Shown here: one piece after another, positions 34,315 through 44,121 of the stretch
Position numbering within the stretch: the first letter of the stretch is position 1
Layout of the letters: every line of letters starts with the position of its first letter
Origin: Bacteroidia bacterium
GTDB lineage: Bacteria; Bacteroidota; Bacteroidia; Bacteroidales; CAJPTX01
Length of the DNA: 64,000 nt
Assembly (NCBI GenBank): GCA_905373475.1
Contig: CAJPTC010000012.1
Coordinates: forward strand, 1 to 64,000
Direction: 5' to 3'
Program-made: the position numbers and the translations under genes
The notes under the pieces: model-generated
Databases searched by the model: none
What the model saw: the letters and a program-made list of their open reading frames with translations, nothing else
Told to the model about the DNA's origin: nothing

Positions 34315-35733
34315 ATGATGTGGAACATAAAGAGCTTATGGGGGCTTGCCTGTAAGCTCTTCTTTTTTGCCGTTTTAGGGCTGTTTTTTTTACCCAGTTG
34401 TACTGAGGAAGAAGATGAACGTTGGGCAACCCTTTCCGACCTCTCTTTTTCGCACGACACCGTACGTTTTGATAGCGTTTTCTCTGCCGAGGTATCGCCC
34501 ACAAAGCTCCTGCGCATATACAACCGCAGTAGCTTGCCAGTGCGCCTCTCTCGTCTGTCGCTGGTAGGCGGCAGTGCGAGCTCCTTTGCTCTGCTTATAG
34601 ATGGTGCAGCTGCCACTGAAAAAGAGGAACTTCGCATCGGCGCTCGTGACAGTTTAACGCTTGTAATACGTCTACGCCCCAACGCGGAAGGAAAAGAGTC
34701 ACGTCTCGTTGCAGACGAGGTTGAAATTACTACCTATAACGCGGCGACACGGCGTTTGCGCCTTGAGGCATGGGGTTTGCCGCATACAGACATCGCAGGC
34801 GGGGAAATCACAAAAGACACAGACTGGACTGGGAATCCTGCCCTTATTATTAGCAAACCTTTAGTCGTTGCCAAGGGTGTAACACTACGCATTACACCAG
34901 GCGCCGCGCTCTATTTTCGTCCGAATGCATCCCTAACCGTTTACGGGCGCCTTGTGGTTGAAGGGAGTGTAGATCGTCGCGTCTTATTTGCAGGTACACG
35001 CCTAGACACTGCCTACAAGTACACACCTGGTCAGTGGCAAGGCTTGTTGCTAATGCCAGGTAGCGGTCCGCACAAAATACGCAATGCGACTTTTCGCTCC
35101 GCCGTGACCGCCATACGCACGGATAGCATTCTAGAGAGTTGCGAACTGGAAAATGTAATCATTACGAGTTGTAGCCGCGACGCCATAGCGCTTCGCAAGT
35201 CCACACTTCGCATAGTAGGCTCTATTTTAGCGCAAAACTCAGGTGCAGCTCTATCACTAAGAGGTGCTCGCGTTACCATGGATTTTTGCACCCTCAGCGG
35301 CGACACACGTTTTGGACAGCCCCGCCGTTCGAGTCTCATTCTTTTAGATACCCCACCCGCTGGAAGCGAAAACTCGCTCCATATTTCCAACTCAATTGTT
35401 TGGGGGGGATATTCTAACGAAATCCGAGCCATTGGCGAAGCAAAGACAGATGTTCTATTCGCCTCGCATTCTATCTTCAAATGGACGAACCAGCGCCCCT
35501 TCAATGCTTCAGAATGGCAAGCCGTTTTGTATTCCGATCCATTGCTAGAAGAGCCTGCAAAGCTCAACCTTGAACTAAAAGAGGCAAGCCCAGCACGCAG
35601 TTCGGGGCTCATACAGAATCAGGACGGTGTCATTTTTTATGACTTGAAAGGTCGTAAGCGACTACATCCTGACGGCACTGTAGATCGCGGTGCTTTGGTC
35701 TATGAAAAGAAGCCCCAAACACAATCCCGATAA
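34315..35733 (+). CDS. Lipoprotein with right-handed beta-helix
   Basis: A 472-residue lipoprotein. I start at the ATG of MMWNIKS (34315); lipobox FLPSC near residue 27. The mature part has repeats of the type seen in parallel beta-helix proteins: GRLVVEGSVDRRVLFAGTR, IRNATFRSAVTAIRTDS, VIITSCSRDAIALRKS, IVGSILAQNSGAALSLRG, ISNSIVWGGYSN. It may bind or cut polysaccharide, but no catalytic pattern is evident. It is the last gene after FKBP and DUF3127. Confidence 0.82.
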   Translation: MMWNIKSLWGLACKLFFFAVLGLFFLPSCTEEEDERWATLSDLSFSHDTVRFDSVFSAEVSPTKLLRIYNRSSLPVRLSRLSLVGGSASSFALLIDGAAATEKEELRIGARDSLTLVIRLRPNAEGKESRLVADEVEITTYNAATRRLRLEAWGLPHTDIAGGEITKDTDWTGNPALIISKPLVVAKGVTLRITPGAALYFRPNASLTVYGRLVVEGSVDRRVLFAGTRLDTAYKYTPGQWQGLLLMPGSGPHKIRNATFRSAVTAIRTDSILESCELENVIITSCSRDAIALRKSTLRIVGSILAQNSGAALSLRGARVTMDFCTLSGDTRFGQPRRSSLILLDTPPAGSENSLHISNSIVWGGYSNEIRAIGEAKTDVLFASHSIFKWTNQRPFNASEWQAVLYSDPLLEEPAKLNLELKEASPARSSGLIQNQDGVIFYDLKGRKRLHPDGTVDRGALVYEKKPQTQSR

Positions 35734-35838
35734 TTTGAGCATCGTGGCTTAGGACGTTGATATACCGAGTACTTGTTGAATTCCCCAAAACGCAGAATGG
35801 GCTTTTCAAACACCTACTTAGGTGTATCAATAGGTTGA

Positions 35839-35863
35839 CTCTCTTCTAACGATTGGAAGAGAG
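35839..35863. other. Hairpin downstream of the beta-helix gene
   Basis: CTCTCTTC (35839-35846) and GAAGAGAG (35856-35863) pair with a 9-base loop. A second, wider inverted repeat, CAGATAAAA/TTTTATCTG, lies at 35872-35918. There is no T run directly after either, so they are possible but unproven terminators. Confidence 0.45.
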
Positions 35864-35999
35864 GGATGCACCAGATAAAACGTTTTTTCAAGCCGTGTTC
35901 CTTTCCCTCTTTTATCTGCTGTACACCGCATAATTAAGAAAGTGTGCCTTCCCCATTGTAATTTGTATAGTTACTTTGCATGCAAACTACCTATTGGAA

Positions 36000-37019
36000 A
36001 TGGCAATTCTACGCGTTTCTCCCGAGGCTTTTTTGAATTTGCAAGAAGCTGGCTCTATTGTGGATGTTCGTTCACCTTCCGAATACATCCATGCGCACAT
36101 CCCTGGAGCGATAAATGTCCCCCTTTTCAGCGACGCCGTACGCGCTGAAATAGGAACACTGTATACAAAGGTTGGGAGGGAACAAGCAATTGCGCGCGGA
36201 TTTAAGGATCTCAATGGGCGGTTGGAATCTTTGCGCAACACATTACTTTCGCAGGCTGCTAGTGGGGCAGTACGTATACATTGTTGGCGTGGAGGTATGC
36301 GTTCGGAGAGCGTGGCATGGTTGGTAGAACGTTCGGGATACGTGCCTTACCTCCTAGAGGGGGGATACAAGAACTACAGGCATTCTGTGCTATCGCAATT
36401 TGCGCAACCCTACGAACTACTCGTACTCTCTGGGATGACGGGAGCTGGGAAGACGGAAGTCCTCCTTGAATTACAAAAACTCGGCGAACAGGTAATCGAT
36501 TTGGAAGGACTCGCGCACCACAAAGGCTCGGCTTTCGGGTGGCTTGGCGAAGAGCCACAACCCAGTACCGAGCAGTTTGAAAATGAACTAGCTTATCAAT
36601 TACGTGCTCTTTCTCCCAAACGAAGACTTTGGCTAGAAGACGAAAGTAAGAATATTGGAAGGGTGCTTATCCCCACAGGATTGTACAAGCAGATGAGTTG
36701 TGCGTCGCGCATTGTCTTGGAGACAGAGCCTCAAGCGCGCCTCGAAAGGTTATTGCGCGTTTACACGCACTATGCCCCCGAAGAATTGGTTGCCTGTATT
36801 GAGAAGATTAGAAAGCGCCTCGGAGGCGACAAAGCCAACGAATGCATTCAGCTAATTCTTACAGGTGCGCTAGCGCCCGCGATAGAACTCGTATTGGCAT
36901 ACTACGACAAACAGTATCGTTACGGAATTACCTCAAAGAACACAGAATATCAGATAATTAGACCCGAATCTTCAGTTCCTCGCGAGATTGCATTACAGCT
37001 CCTCGATGCACTAAAATAA
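36000..37019 (+). CDS. mnmH: tRNA 2-selenouridine synthase
   Basis: A 339-residue enzyme (SelU/MnmH) replacing sulfur of 2-thiouridine at tRNA position 34 by selenium, via a geranylated intermediate. I start at the ATG of MAILRVSP (36000). The N-terminal rhodanese domain carries the catalytic cysteine C95 in HCWRGGMRSE. The C-terminal P-loop domain has SGMTGAGKT (about 144-152). No selD, needed for selenophosphate, is in the window. Confidence 0.93.
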   Translation: MAILRVSPEAFLNLQEAGSIVDVRSPSEYIHAHIPGAINVPLFSDAVRAEIGTLYTKVGREQAIARGFKDLNGRLESLRNTLLSQAASGAVRIHCWRGGMRSESVAWLVERSGYVPYLLEGGYKNYRHSVLSQFAQPYELLVLSGMTGAGKTEVLLELQKLGEQVIDLEGLAHHKGSAFGWLGEEPQPSTEQFENELAYQLRALSPKRRLWLEDESKNIGRVLIPTGLYKQMSCASRIVLETEPQARLERLLRVYTHYAPEELVACIEKIRKRLGGDKANECIQLILTGALAPAIELVLAYYDKQYRYGITSKNTEYQIIRPESSVPREIALQLLDALK

Positions 37020-37163
37020 TTGATATTCACCTTTTTGTTCCACGTGGAAAGAAATTTCTGACACCTAAAACTGTCACTTGGCCTACAATTGCCCACTAGC
37101 CTAAGTTCGGCTCTCTGTCTCTTAGTGTGACAGAGAATGTGTGTAGCGAACGGCAATACTTCT

Positions 37164-37171
37164 TAACTTTG
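37164..37171 (+). promoter_or_regulatory. Putative -7 promoter box of ddl (TAACTTTG)
   Basis: Matches TAnnTTTG and lies 28 bases before the ATG at 37199, which has AAGGAG as a ribosome binding site. Confidence 0.5.
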
Positions 37172-37198
37172 CGGGGCGAACACCACAAAGCAAGGAGA

Positions 37199-38179
37199 AT
37201 GATAAGAAAGGGTAAGAAGGTCGCCATTTTAGCGGGCGGTACTTCGCAAGAACGGGTGATCTCTCTGCTCAGCGCAGAGCAGTTACAACGGTGGCTCTCG
37301 GAAACAGACTATAAGTCGTACATCATCGACGTGCAGGGAGCTAGCTGGATCTACACGCTACCCGATGGGCGCAACCTCCAAGTCGATAAGAATACCTTTT
37401 CACTCCCGCTACCCGAGGGGACGCTCCCGCTCGATATGGCATTTATCACAACCCACGGCACGCCTGGCGAAAACGGACTCCTACAGGGTTATCTTGAGCT
37501 CATGCAAATCCCCTTCACTTCGGGGGAAACATTTACACAAGCCATCTCTTTCCACAAAAGTGCTTGTAAACGTTATTTGCAAGGCGTTGTCCCTTTACTC
37601 CCCTCCATTGAAATAAAACGTTTTGAAGATCTCGATATCGAACAGGTGGTGCGCGAAATCGGTTTCCCGCTTTTCTTGAAACCTAACGACAACGGAAGCA
37701 GCGTTGGGGTTGTGAAAGTGCATAACGCGAACGAATTGCACAAGGCGGCTCTCTCGGTCTTTGAAATCTCCTCCGATATTATGCTTGAGAAGTTCTGCCC
37801 TGGTACAGAACTCTCTTGCGGAATGATACAGATCGGAGCACGTCAGCTCTCTTTCCCAGTAGCCGAAATTATTTCACCCTCCGAATTCTTCGATTTTAAG
37901 ACGAAGTATGACGGATCGTCTCAAGAAATAGTACCAGCACGAATTCCGCTGCCTACTGCACAGCTCGTACAACAGTACACTGCAGACGCCTACACACGCC
38001 TAGGCTGCCGAGGTATGGCTCGTGCCGACTACATTTTGTACGACGGCGTACCCTATTTCCTCGAAATTAACACATGCCCTGGGCTTACTGCCGAGAGTAT
38101 TATTCCTAAGCAGGTAAATGCCTTAGGACGCACAATGCCCGAACTCCTGTCCGAATTCCTCGATTCGCTGAGAAACTAA
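37199..38179 (+). CDS. ddl: D-alanine--D-alanine ligase
   Basis: A 326-residue ATP-grasp enzyme joining two D-alanines for peptidoglycan. I start at the ATG of MIRKGKKV, preceded by AAGGAG, rather than at the longer frame. KVAILAGGTSQERVISL is the N-terminal fold, LKPNDNGSSVGVVKV the ATP-grasp glycine loop, and MARADYILYDGVPYFLEINTCPGLT the metal and product site. It is monocistronic and convergent with nfo. Confidence 0.95.
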   Translation: MIRKGKKVAILAGGTSQERVISLLSAEQLQRWLSETDYKSYIIDVQGASWIYTLPDGRNLQVDKNTFSLPLPEGTLPLDMAFITTHGTPGENGLLQGYLELMQIPFTSGETFTQAISFHKSACKRYLQGVVPLLPSIEIKRFEDLDIEQVVREIGFPLFLKPNDNGSSVGVVKVHNANELHKAALSVFEISSDIMLEKFCPGTELSCGMIQIGARQLSFPVAEIISPSEFFDFKTKYDGSSQEIVPARIPLPTAQLVQQYTADAYTRLGCRGMARADYILYDGVPYFLEINTCPGLTAESIIPKQVNALGRTMPELLSEFLDSLRN

Positions 38180-38237
38180 CGCGCCCACGCGGAGGCTACG
38201 TTTTTGTCCCACGAAAGGATTTCAAAGGTCAATTTAC

Positions 38238-39092
38238 TTAGCTCAACGCCTCTTCTGCCCAGTTTCGGAGCATTGCTATCTCCTCTGCCCATCTTTCGGG
38301 CTCTGGCGTCTCAAGGATGAGAGGGATATTATCCGTACGTCGATCCTGCGCTATGGCACGGAACGTATCCAAACCTATTGTTCCCTTACCCAACGGAGCA
38401 TGTCTGTCTTTCTTACTACCTGCGCCATGCATAGCATCATTTAAGTGCATCCCGCGCAAATATTGCAGCCCTATTACCCCATCAAATTCTGCCATCATAG
38501 CCTCGTAACCCTCTGTGGTTGAAAGGTCGTAACCTGCAACGTGCGCATGGCAGGTATCTATACAAACCCCAATGCGACTTTTATCCTCCACTTGATCTAT
38601 AATCTCTGCGAGTTGCTCAAACCTATAGCCTAAGTTTGTACCCTGCCCTGCCGTATTTTCTAGCACTGCGCATACGTTGGAGGTCTCTTCTAGAGCACGA
38701 TTGATACCTTCTGCAATATAGCTCAAGCATTGCTCTGGCGTGATGAGTTTCAGGTGACTCCCTGGGTGAAAATTCAAGCGGTCAATGCCCAACTGTTGGC
38801 AACGGCTCATCTCATCAATAAAAGCGTTGACAGACTGCAAACGTTTTTCGGGCTCAGGGTTGCCCATGTTCGTGAGGTAGCTATTGTGAGGAAGTATCTG
38901 TCCGTTATGGAAATTGTCAACACGGCAGTTCTGCTTAAATGCCGCAATCTCGGCTTCCGCAAGCGGTGCAGCGTGCCACTGTCGTTGGTTCTTGGTAAAT
39001 AATGCAAAAGCGGTAGCGCCTATAGCAGCAGCGTTGGTTGGAGCATTTGCTACACCACCTGCCGCGCTTACATGTGCACCAATATATTTCAT
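38238..39092 (-). CDS. nfo: Deoxyribonuclease IV (endonuclease IV)
   Basis: A 284-residue AP endonuclease with a zinc-binding TIM barrel acting in base excision repair. I start at MKYIGAHVSAAGG (39092). Zinc ligands lie in NFHPGSH, VLENTAGQG, VCIDTCHAHVAGYD, HLNDAMHGAGSKKDRH and LETPEPE. All blocks are intact. Confidence 0.95.
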   Translation of the reverse strand: MKYIGAHVSAAGGVANAPTNAAAIGATAFALFTKNQRQWHAAPLAEAEIAAFKQNCRVDNFHNGQILPHNSYLTNMGNPEPEKRLQSVNAFIDEMSRCQQLGIDRLNFHPGSHLKLITPEQCLSYIAEGINRALEETSNVCAVLENTAGQGTNLGYRFEQLAEIIDQVEDKSRIGVCIDTCHAHVAGYDLSTTEGYEAMMAEFDGVIGLQYLRGMHLNDAMHGAGSKKDRHAPLGKGTIGLDTFRAIAQDRRTDNIPLILETPEPERWAEEIAMLRNWAEEALS

Positions 39093-39338
39093 TCTTGTAC
39101 AAATTTGTTCCGATCTACGAAAGTAACGTTTTACCACGTTCGCATGTTTGCAACCCATTCCCTTTTGAGCATCAATATTTAGGAACTACTTTGCTTGCAA
39201 GCACTCGCTTTGCGATAAATGGAGTACGCCGTAAGTTTCTCTCACAAATGAAAATACGCCTGTAATCCATTCATCTGCATGAGTCATATCGTCCTGTGAC
39301 AATAACCACACCCCGCCTAACGTTGATCCGTTAATGCG

Positions 39339-39346
39339 TACATTTG
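39339..39346 (+). promoter_or_regulatory. Putative -7 promoter box close to the porW start (TACATTTG)
   Basis: Matches TAnnTTTG and lies only 8 bases before the first ATG (39354). If used, the transcript would begin at or next to the start codon and be nearly leaderless. Confidence 0.4.
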
Positions 39347-39353
39347 TTACGCA

Positions 39354-42041
39354 ATGAGTATGAGAGCGTGGAATTTAAGAACTGCTGATAAGCGTATAGC
39401 GTTGGGGGCTACTGCCTTACTGCTGCTGTTAGTACTGGGGTGTGGCACAAAGAAGAATACGGCATACCGCCGTTTCTATCACCGTTTTACCTCCTATTTC
39501 AACTATTATTTCAACGCGGCTGAGGCGTACAACGCAGGGGTCAAACAGGCCAACAAATCTATGCAGTATGACTATACGCGCATTCTCCCCTTTTGTATTG
39601 CAGGTTTGCCCGATGCTGCGCTCAATACTGGAGGCGAGATGGATCGTGCACAGACAAAGTGCGCCATGCTCATCAAGTCACACTCGCTTACAGTGAAACC
39701 CGAGCGAGGAAAAGAGGCGCTCACTCCCAAAGAAAAAGCATTTTATGCACAGAATGAGTTCAACATCTATGCACGGAAAGCGTGGCTACTGATCGGTAAG
39801 GCACGCATCTGGAGTGGCGATCTCCCGCAGGCATCGCAGGCCATTGATTTTGCCATGATGCAGTTCGCAGGACTTCCCGAAGGTTGGGAGGGCGAGCTCT
39901 GGAAAGCCCGCATTGAGATGTTAAGCGGTTTCACTCTTGAAGCCAAAGAGCGCTTTGCAACTCTCGCCGTAGCACCCTATCGTCCTAAAGGTAAGGAATA
40001 TACTTTCTTGCTCGAATCTATGTGGGCAGATTTGCTGGTAAGCGAACAAAAGTTCGATGAGGCCTACCAGCATGGCAAGTTGGCTCTCAATAGTGCACCT
40101 TCTCGCCTCGACAGAGCACGCTGCCGTCTGGCTTTGGCACAGCTCGCCGAAGAAACCAAGAACTACAACGAAGCCTTCCTACTCTACAAAAAAGTGGCAA
40201 GTAGTGCCCCAAACTATGAAATGAGTTTCAACGCTTTAGTGCGCAGCGCTTCCTTGGCAGCACGCGTACAGGGCAAGGGTATGGAACGCAGTCTGCGTAA
40301 CCTCGCGAAGGATGAAAAGAATGCAGACTATCTCGATCAGATTTATTACGCCCTCGGAGAAATGGCTTTTGCGAAAGGCGACACGCTTGCTGGGCTCGAT
40401 CTTTTTAAGGAGTCAGCTCAAAAAAGCCTCTCCAACAACAAACAGAAAGGAGCATCGCACCTCCGTGTAGCAGAATACTATTTTGCCAAGAGCGACTACA
40501 TGCGCGCCGCATCGGCGTATGATAGTGCGCTAAGCGCATTGCCTGAGAGTTACCCGCACTACGCCGAAATTGCTAAACGCGGCTCTGTATTGGGACATCT
40601 GGCAGAAGCGCAAAGCATTGTTTTACGCGAGGATAGTTTGCAACGTATTGCCCGCATGTCTGATGCCAAACGAGTGGAATTTATACAGGCCATCATCGCA
40701 AAACTGCGAGAAGAAGAACGCTTGGCGAAACTGGAGGAAGAGAAGGAGCAGATGGATCGCAACTTCGCATTGCAAAACGAATATCGTCAGGGCTCGCTTC
40801 AGAATACCTCCAATAAGAGCGAGGGAGGATGGTACTTCTACAATACCTCGGCGCTTGGTTTTGGTCGCTCCGATTTTAAGGTAAAATGGGGAACACGAAA
40901 ACTAGAGGACAATTGGCGGCGAAAAAATAAACAAGTTACTACCAATACTGGCAGCGAAGGAGGCGACAAACAGGATAGCACCAAGAAGGGCTCTGATAAG
41001 TATTCGGTGCAATACTACTTGGCAGATTTGCCGCTAACCGATTCGGCTATGCTACATTCTAATGCCGAGATCCGTCGTGCAATGTTCGAAATGGCAGAGT
41101 CCTACCGCAACGACTTTAACGATCCGCCGCGTGCCATCGAAACGTATGGCGAGGTATTGAAACGATTCCCCAGCGACGAGGCAGCACCTGAGGCATGCTT
41201 TATGGCTTATATGACGGCAGATCGTGCGGGGCTCACAACGCAACGCCAACAGTATCGCGACAGGTTGCTGAGCTCGTATAGCACAAGTTCATTTGCTCGT
41301 ATTCTCTCTGACCCCCAGTACATGGAGAAGGTACAGAACGAGAAAGAGAAGAACGAAAAACTGGCCGACGACATCCTAGCACAAATGCGCAGTGCAAACC
41401 GCACCGAGGCGTATCGCCTTGCGACGAATGCAGCCCAAGAGGCTACTGCCGACGAGTACAAGGTTCGTTTTGCCCTCCTAGCAGCACTTAATGCTGGGCA
41501 AGATGCTGGCGATACCGTGCAGGTGGCTGCCCTTAAGTCCTTCGCACAAACCTATAGAGACTACCCTGAAAGCAAGTATGCCGACGAGGTGCTGAAAGCC
41601 ATTGCAAAGCGCGATTTGGTGGGCGACGAGGTAGCACCACTCATCATAGGCAATCAGGAGGTTGTATCGGTACAAACCGATAAAGAATTTGTTTATAGCG
41701 AGGGCAAACACGACGTCCTGCTTGTCTTCAATCCGAAAGAGAATATGCGCGAGCTGAAGTTCCTTGCTATTAGCTTTGGGGTAGACTACGACGTCAATCT
41801 CAATCTCGAAGTAGAGGAACTCAATCTGAATGAGAGTGCTACGATACTCATCATCAGCTCTTTTGACGATTATGACAGTGCCGTTGTCTTCCGCGATGCC
41901 ATGGATGAGGCAGAACCTTTTGGCGAGGTAACTCCTTTCTTTATCATAATCACCCCCGAGAATCTCGAACTTCTCAAGGAACAAAAGGCTTTCTTGCCGT
42001 ACATCGATTTCTTTAAGAAGAACTACAATCAGAAGAAATAG
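39354..42041 (+). CDS. porW: T9SS lipoprotein SprE/PorW
   Basis: An 895-residue lipoprotein with lipobox LVLGC near residue 30 and then TKKNTAYRRFYHRFTSYFNYYFNAAEAYNAG, characteristic of SprE/PorW. The rest is helical TPR-type repeats, with a charged coiled coil near 440-475 (REEERLAKLEEEKEQMD). PorW/SprE is required for type IX secretion and gliding and links the inner-membrane motor to the outer-membrane ring. It lies 57 bases upstream of porX. A second ATG at 39360 would also be possible. Confidence 0.92.
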   Translation: MSMRAWNLRTADKRIALGATALLLLLVLGCGTKKNTAYRRFYHRFTSYFNYYFNAAEAYNAGVKQANKSMQYDYTRILPFCIAGLPDAALNTGGEMDRAQTKCAMLIKSHSLTVKPERGKEALTPKEKAFYAQNEFNIYARKAWLLIGKARIWSGDLPQASQAIDFAMMQFAGLPEGWEGELWKARIEMLSGFTLEAKERFATLAVAPYRPKGKEYTFLLESMWADLLVSEQKFDEAYQHGKLALNSAPSRLDRARCRLALAQLAEETKNYNEAFLLYKKVASSAPNYEMSFNALVRSASLAARVQGKGMERSLRNLAKDEKNADYLDQIYYALGEMAFAKGDTLAGLDLFKESAQKSLSNNKQKGASHLRVAEYYFAKSDYMRAASAYDSALSALPESYPHYAEIAKRGSVLGHLAEAQSIVLREDSLQRIARMSDAKRVEFIQAIIAKLREEERLAKLEEEKEQMDRNFALQNEYRQGSLQNTSNKSEGGWYFYNTSALGFGRSDFKVKWGTRKLEDNWRRKNKQVTTNTGSEGGDKQDSTKKGSDKYSVQYYLADLPLTDSAMLHSNAEIRRAMFEMAESYRNDFNDPPRAIETYGEVLKRFPSDEAAPEACFMAYMTADRAGLTTQRQQYRDRLLSSYSTSSFARILSDPQYMEKVQNEKEKNEKLADDILAQMRSANRTEAYRLATNAAQEATADEYKVRFALLAALNAGQDAGDTVQVAALKSFAQTYRDYPESKYADEVLKAIAKRDLVGDEVAPLIIGNQEVVSVQTDKEFVYSEGKHDVLLVFNPKENMRELKFLAISFGVDYDVNLNLEVEELNLNESATILIISSFDDYDSAVVFRDAMDEAEPFGEVTPFFIIITPENLELLKEQKAFLPYIDFFKKNYNQKK

Positions 42042-42098
42042 GTGCTTGCTCTGTTTCGCCTGCGCCCTCTTTTGGTTTCTAACACCATAATTGCATAG

Positions 42099-43652
42099 AT
42101 GGCTTCTGCAAAAATTCTGTGGGTAGACGACGAAATTGAGCTCCTGCGCCCCCATGTCCTATTTCTCGAAAAGAAGGGTTACCAAGTAACCACGGCTACC
42201 AATGCCGACGACGCCCTCGACGAAGTGGAGCGTGAGCCGTTTGATATAGTCTTCCTAGACGAAAATATGCCCGGGCTTACAGGACTTGAGGCGCTTTCTC
42301 ATTTCAAACGCTTAGCCCCTACAGTACCCATCGTAATGGTTACTAAAAGCGAGGAGGAAGACATCATGGATAGGGCAGTAGGCGCTAAAATCGCAGATTA
42401 CCTTATAAAGCCCGTCAACCCGAATCAAATTCTCATCTCCATCAAGAAGCACGTGCACGAACGTGAGCTTGTCTCTGTGGGCACTACCTCTGCCTACCAG
42501 ATGAACTATTTACAAATAGGCGATCGTATCAACAGTGCTGCTACGTGGGAGGACTGGCAAGCTATACATCTCCAGTTAAGCGAATGGCGTTTGAGTCTTC
42601 TCTCCGCCAACGCGCCCGAGATGCTCGAACTACACTCCCAATTACAGCAACAAGCCAACGTGGCATTTAGCAAATACATACGCCGAAACTATGCTTCGTG
42701 GTTTAAGGATTTGGGGAGCGGACCTGTTACTTCGCCACGCGTTCTACGCGAATACCTATTGCCCTATCTTGATGCAGGCGAACGCGTCCTTCTCTTGGTG
42801 ATAGACAACCTGCGCTTTGACCAATGGCGCATGCTCCGTGAGTTACTTTCTGCTACGTGGCGCGTTGAGCAAGAACGTACCTATTACTCCATTCTGCCTA
42901 CGGTAACTCACTACGCACGCAATGCACTTTTTGCAGGTCTGATGCCTCTTGAAATCTCCCAAATACTACCCGATCTCTGGGTCGGCGAACAGGATGAGGA
43001 GGGGAAAAATATATACGAGGCGGAGCTACTGAAACGCAATCTTCAGCGTATGGGGCGCAACTATACCATGCAGTACTACAAGGGGGCGACTCTTGATGGA
43101 ACTCCCCTTAAAGAGGGCGATTTTCAGCAACTCCTTGAAACGGATCTTACGGTTGTTGTCTACAACTTTATCGATATGCTCTCGCATGCGCGCCACGATA
43201 TGCAGATTATGAAACAACTTGCCAACGACGCTCATGCCTATTTATCGCTCACACAGAGCTGGTTTAAGCATTCCGACCTCTTTGTATTCCTCGAGAAATT
43301 GCGCAACTATCCAGTCCGCTTGCTTATTACGACCGATCATGGCTCTATACAGGTCAAAAAAGCCATTAAAGTTGTAGGCGACCGCGAGACTTCTACGAAC
43401 ATGCGCTACAAATTGGGGAAAAGCCTTTCCTACAACGACCGCGAAGTCTTCGCATGCATCAATCCTGCCGAGGTACATCTCCCGCAATCGAGCATGAGTG
43501 CTCGCTACATTTTTGCAACAGCAAACGACTACCTTATCTACCCCAACAACTTTAACAACTACGCCCGCATGTTTAAGGACTCTTTCCAACACGGGGGCGT
43601 GTCGCTCGAAGAAATGATTATCCCCTTTGTATCTTTGCGTGCGCAAAAGTAA
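42099..43652 (+). CDS. porX: PorX, response regulator with PglZ phosphatase domain
   Basis: A 517-residue T9SS regulator. The receiver domain has acidic D10-D11, phospho-acceptor D54, T82 and K104. The PglZ (alkaline-phosphatase-like) domain shows LLVIDNLRFDQWRML (about 232-246), the PTVTHYARN segment (267-275), LITTDHGSI and MRYKLGKSL. PorX is phosphorylated by PorY and regulates T9SS genes with an ECF sigma factor; it also hydrolyses cyclic oligonucleotides and, in related proteins, acts as a zinc-dependent phosphodiesterase. It is followed after 18 bases by tsaE. Confidence 0.96.
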   Translation: MASAKILWVDDEIELLRPHVLFLEKKGYQVTTATNADDALDEVEREPFDIVFLDENMPGLTGLEALSHFKRLAPTVPIVMVTKSEEEDIMDRAVGAKIADYLIKPVNPNQILISIKKHVHERELVSVGTTSAYQMNYLQIGDRINSAATWEDWQAIHLQLSEWRLSLLSANAPEMLELHSQLQQQANVAFSKYIRRNYASWFKDLGSGPVTSPRVLREYLLPYLDAGERVLLLVIDNLRFDQWRMLRELLSATWRVEQERTYYSILPTVTHYARNALFAGLMPLEISQILPDLWVGEQDEEGKNIYEAELLKRNLQRMGRNYTMQYYKGATLDGTPLKEGDFQQLLETDLTVVVYNFIDMLSHARHDMQIMKQLANDAHAYLSLTQSWFKHSDLFVFLEKLRNYPVRLLITTDHGSIQVKKAIKVVGDRETSTNMRYKLGKSLSYNDREVFACINPAEVHLPQSSMSARYIFATANDYLIYPNNFNNYARMFKDSFQHGGVSLEEMIIPFVSLRAQK

Positions 43653-43670
43653 AAGAGGGTTAGGGGTGTC

Positions 43671-44117
43671 ATGGAAAATGCGGAAGAGGTAGTACTAATT
43701 CGCTCCGAAGCAGAAGCGGATCTCGAATTAGCCGTAAAGGAGTTTTTACAAAAGGTCTCGCGCCTTAATTGTATCTGTTTTTGGGGCGGACTCGGAGCAG
43801 GAAAAACAACGTTTATCCGCGCCTTGTGTAAATACTTAGGCGTTGTAGATGTAGTAACTAGCCCTACCTTTTCGCTCATCAACGAGTACCACTGTACGGA
43901 CGGAGCTCTTATCTACCATTTCGATTTTTATCGTCTCAATTCCTTGCGCGAAGCCGAAGACATCGGTGTAGAAGACTATTTTGCGAATAGCGAAGGAATT
44001 TGCCTTATTGAGTGGCCTGCCATCGTGGAACCGTTGCTCCCAGCCAATCTACTAGATGTTGCTATTGTAGTACAACCCGATGGGAAGCGCCTCCTCAAGA
44101 TCGGTGCAAAAGAATAA
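43671..44117 (+). CDS. tsaE: tRNA threonylcarbamoyladenosine biosynthesis protein TsaE
   Basis: A 148-residue ATPase of the t6A37 pathway, working with TsaB and TsaD. Walker A is WGGLGAGKTTFIRA (about 38-51), followed by the SPTFSLINEY switch and HFDFYRL (metal aspartate), and finally ICLIEWP. Neither TsaB nor TsaD is nearby. It starts 18 bases after porX. Confidence 0.95.
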   Translation: MENAEEVVLIRSEAEADLELAVKEFLQKVSRLNCICFWGGLGAGKTTFIRALCKYLGVVDVVTSPTFSLINEYHCTDGALIYHFDFYRLNSLREAEDIGVEDYFANSEGICLIEWPAIVEPLLPANLLDVAIVVQPDGKRLLKIGAKE

Positions 44118-44121
44118 GAAC

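Noticed and set aside
41478..42155. Antisense ORF of 225 codons over the porW 3' end
   Set aside because: It opposes a strongly supported gene and shows no family features; it is a codon-usage shadow.
43242..43646. Antisense ORF of 134 codons over porX
   Set aside because: Shadow of porX in the opposite strand.
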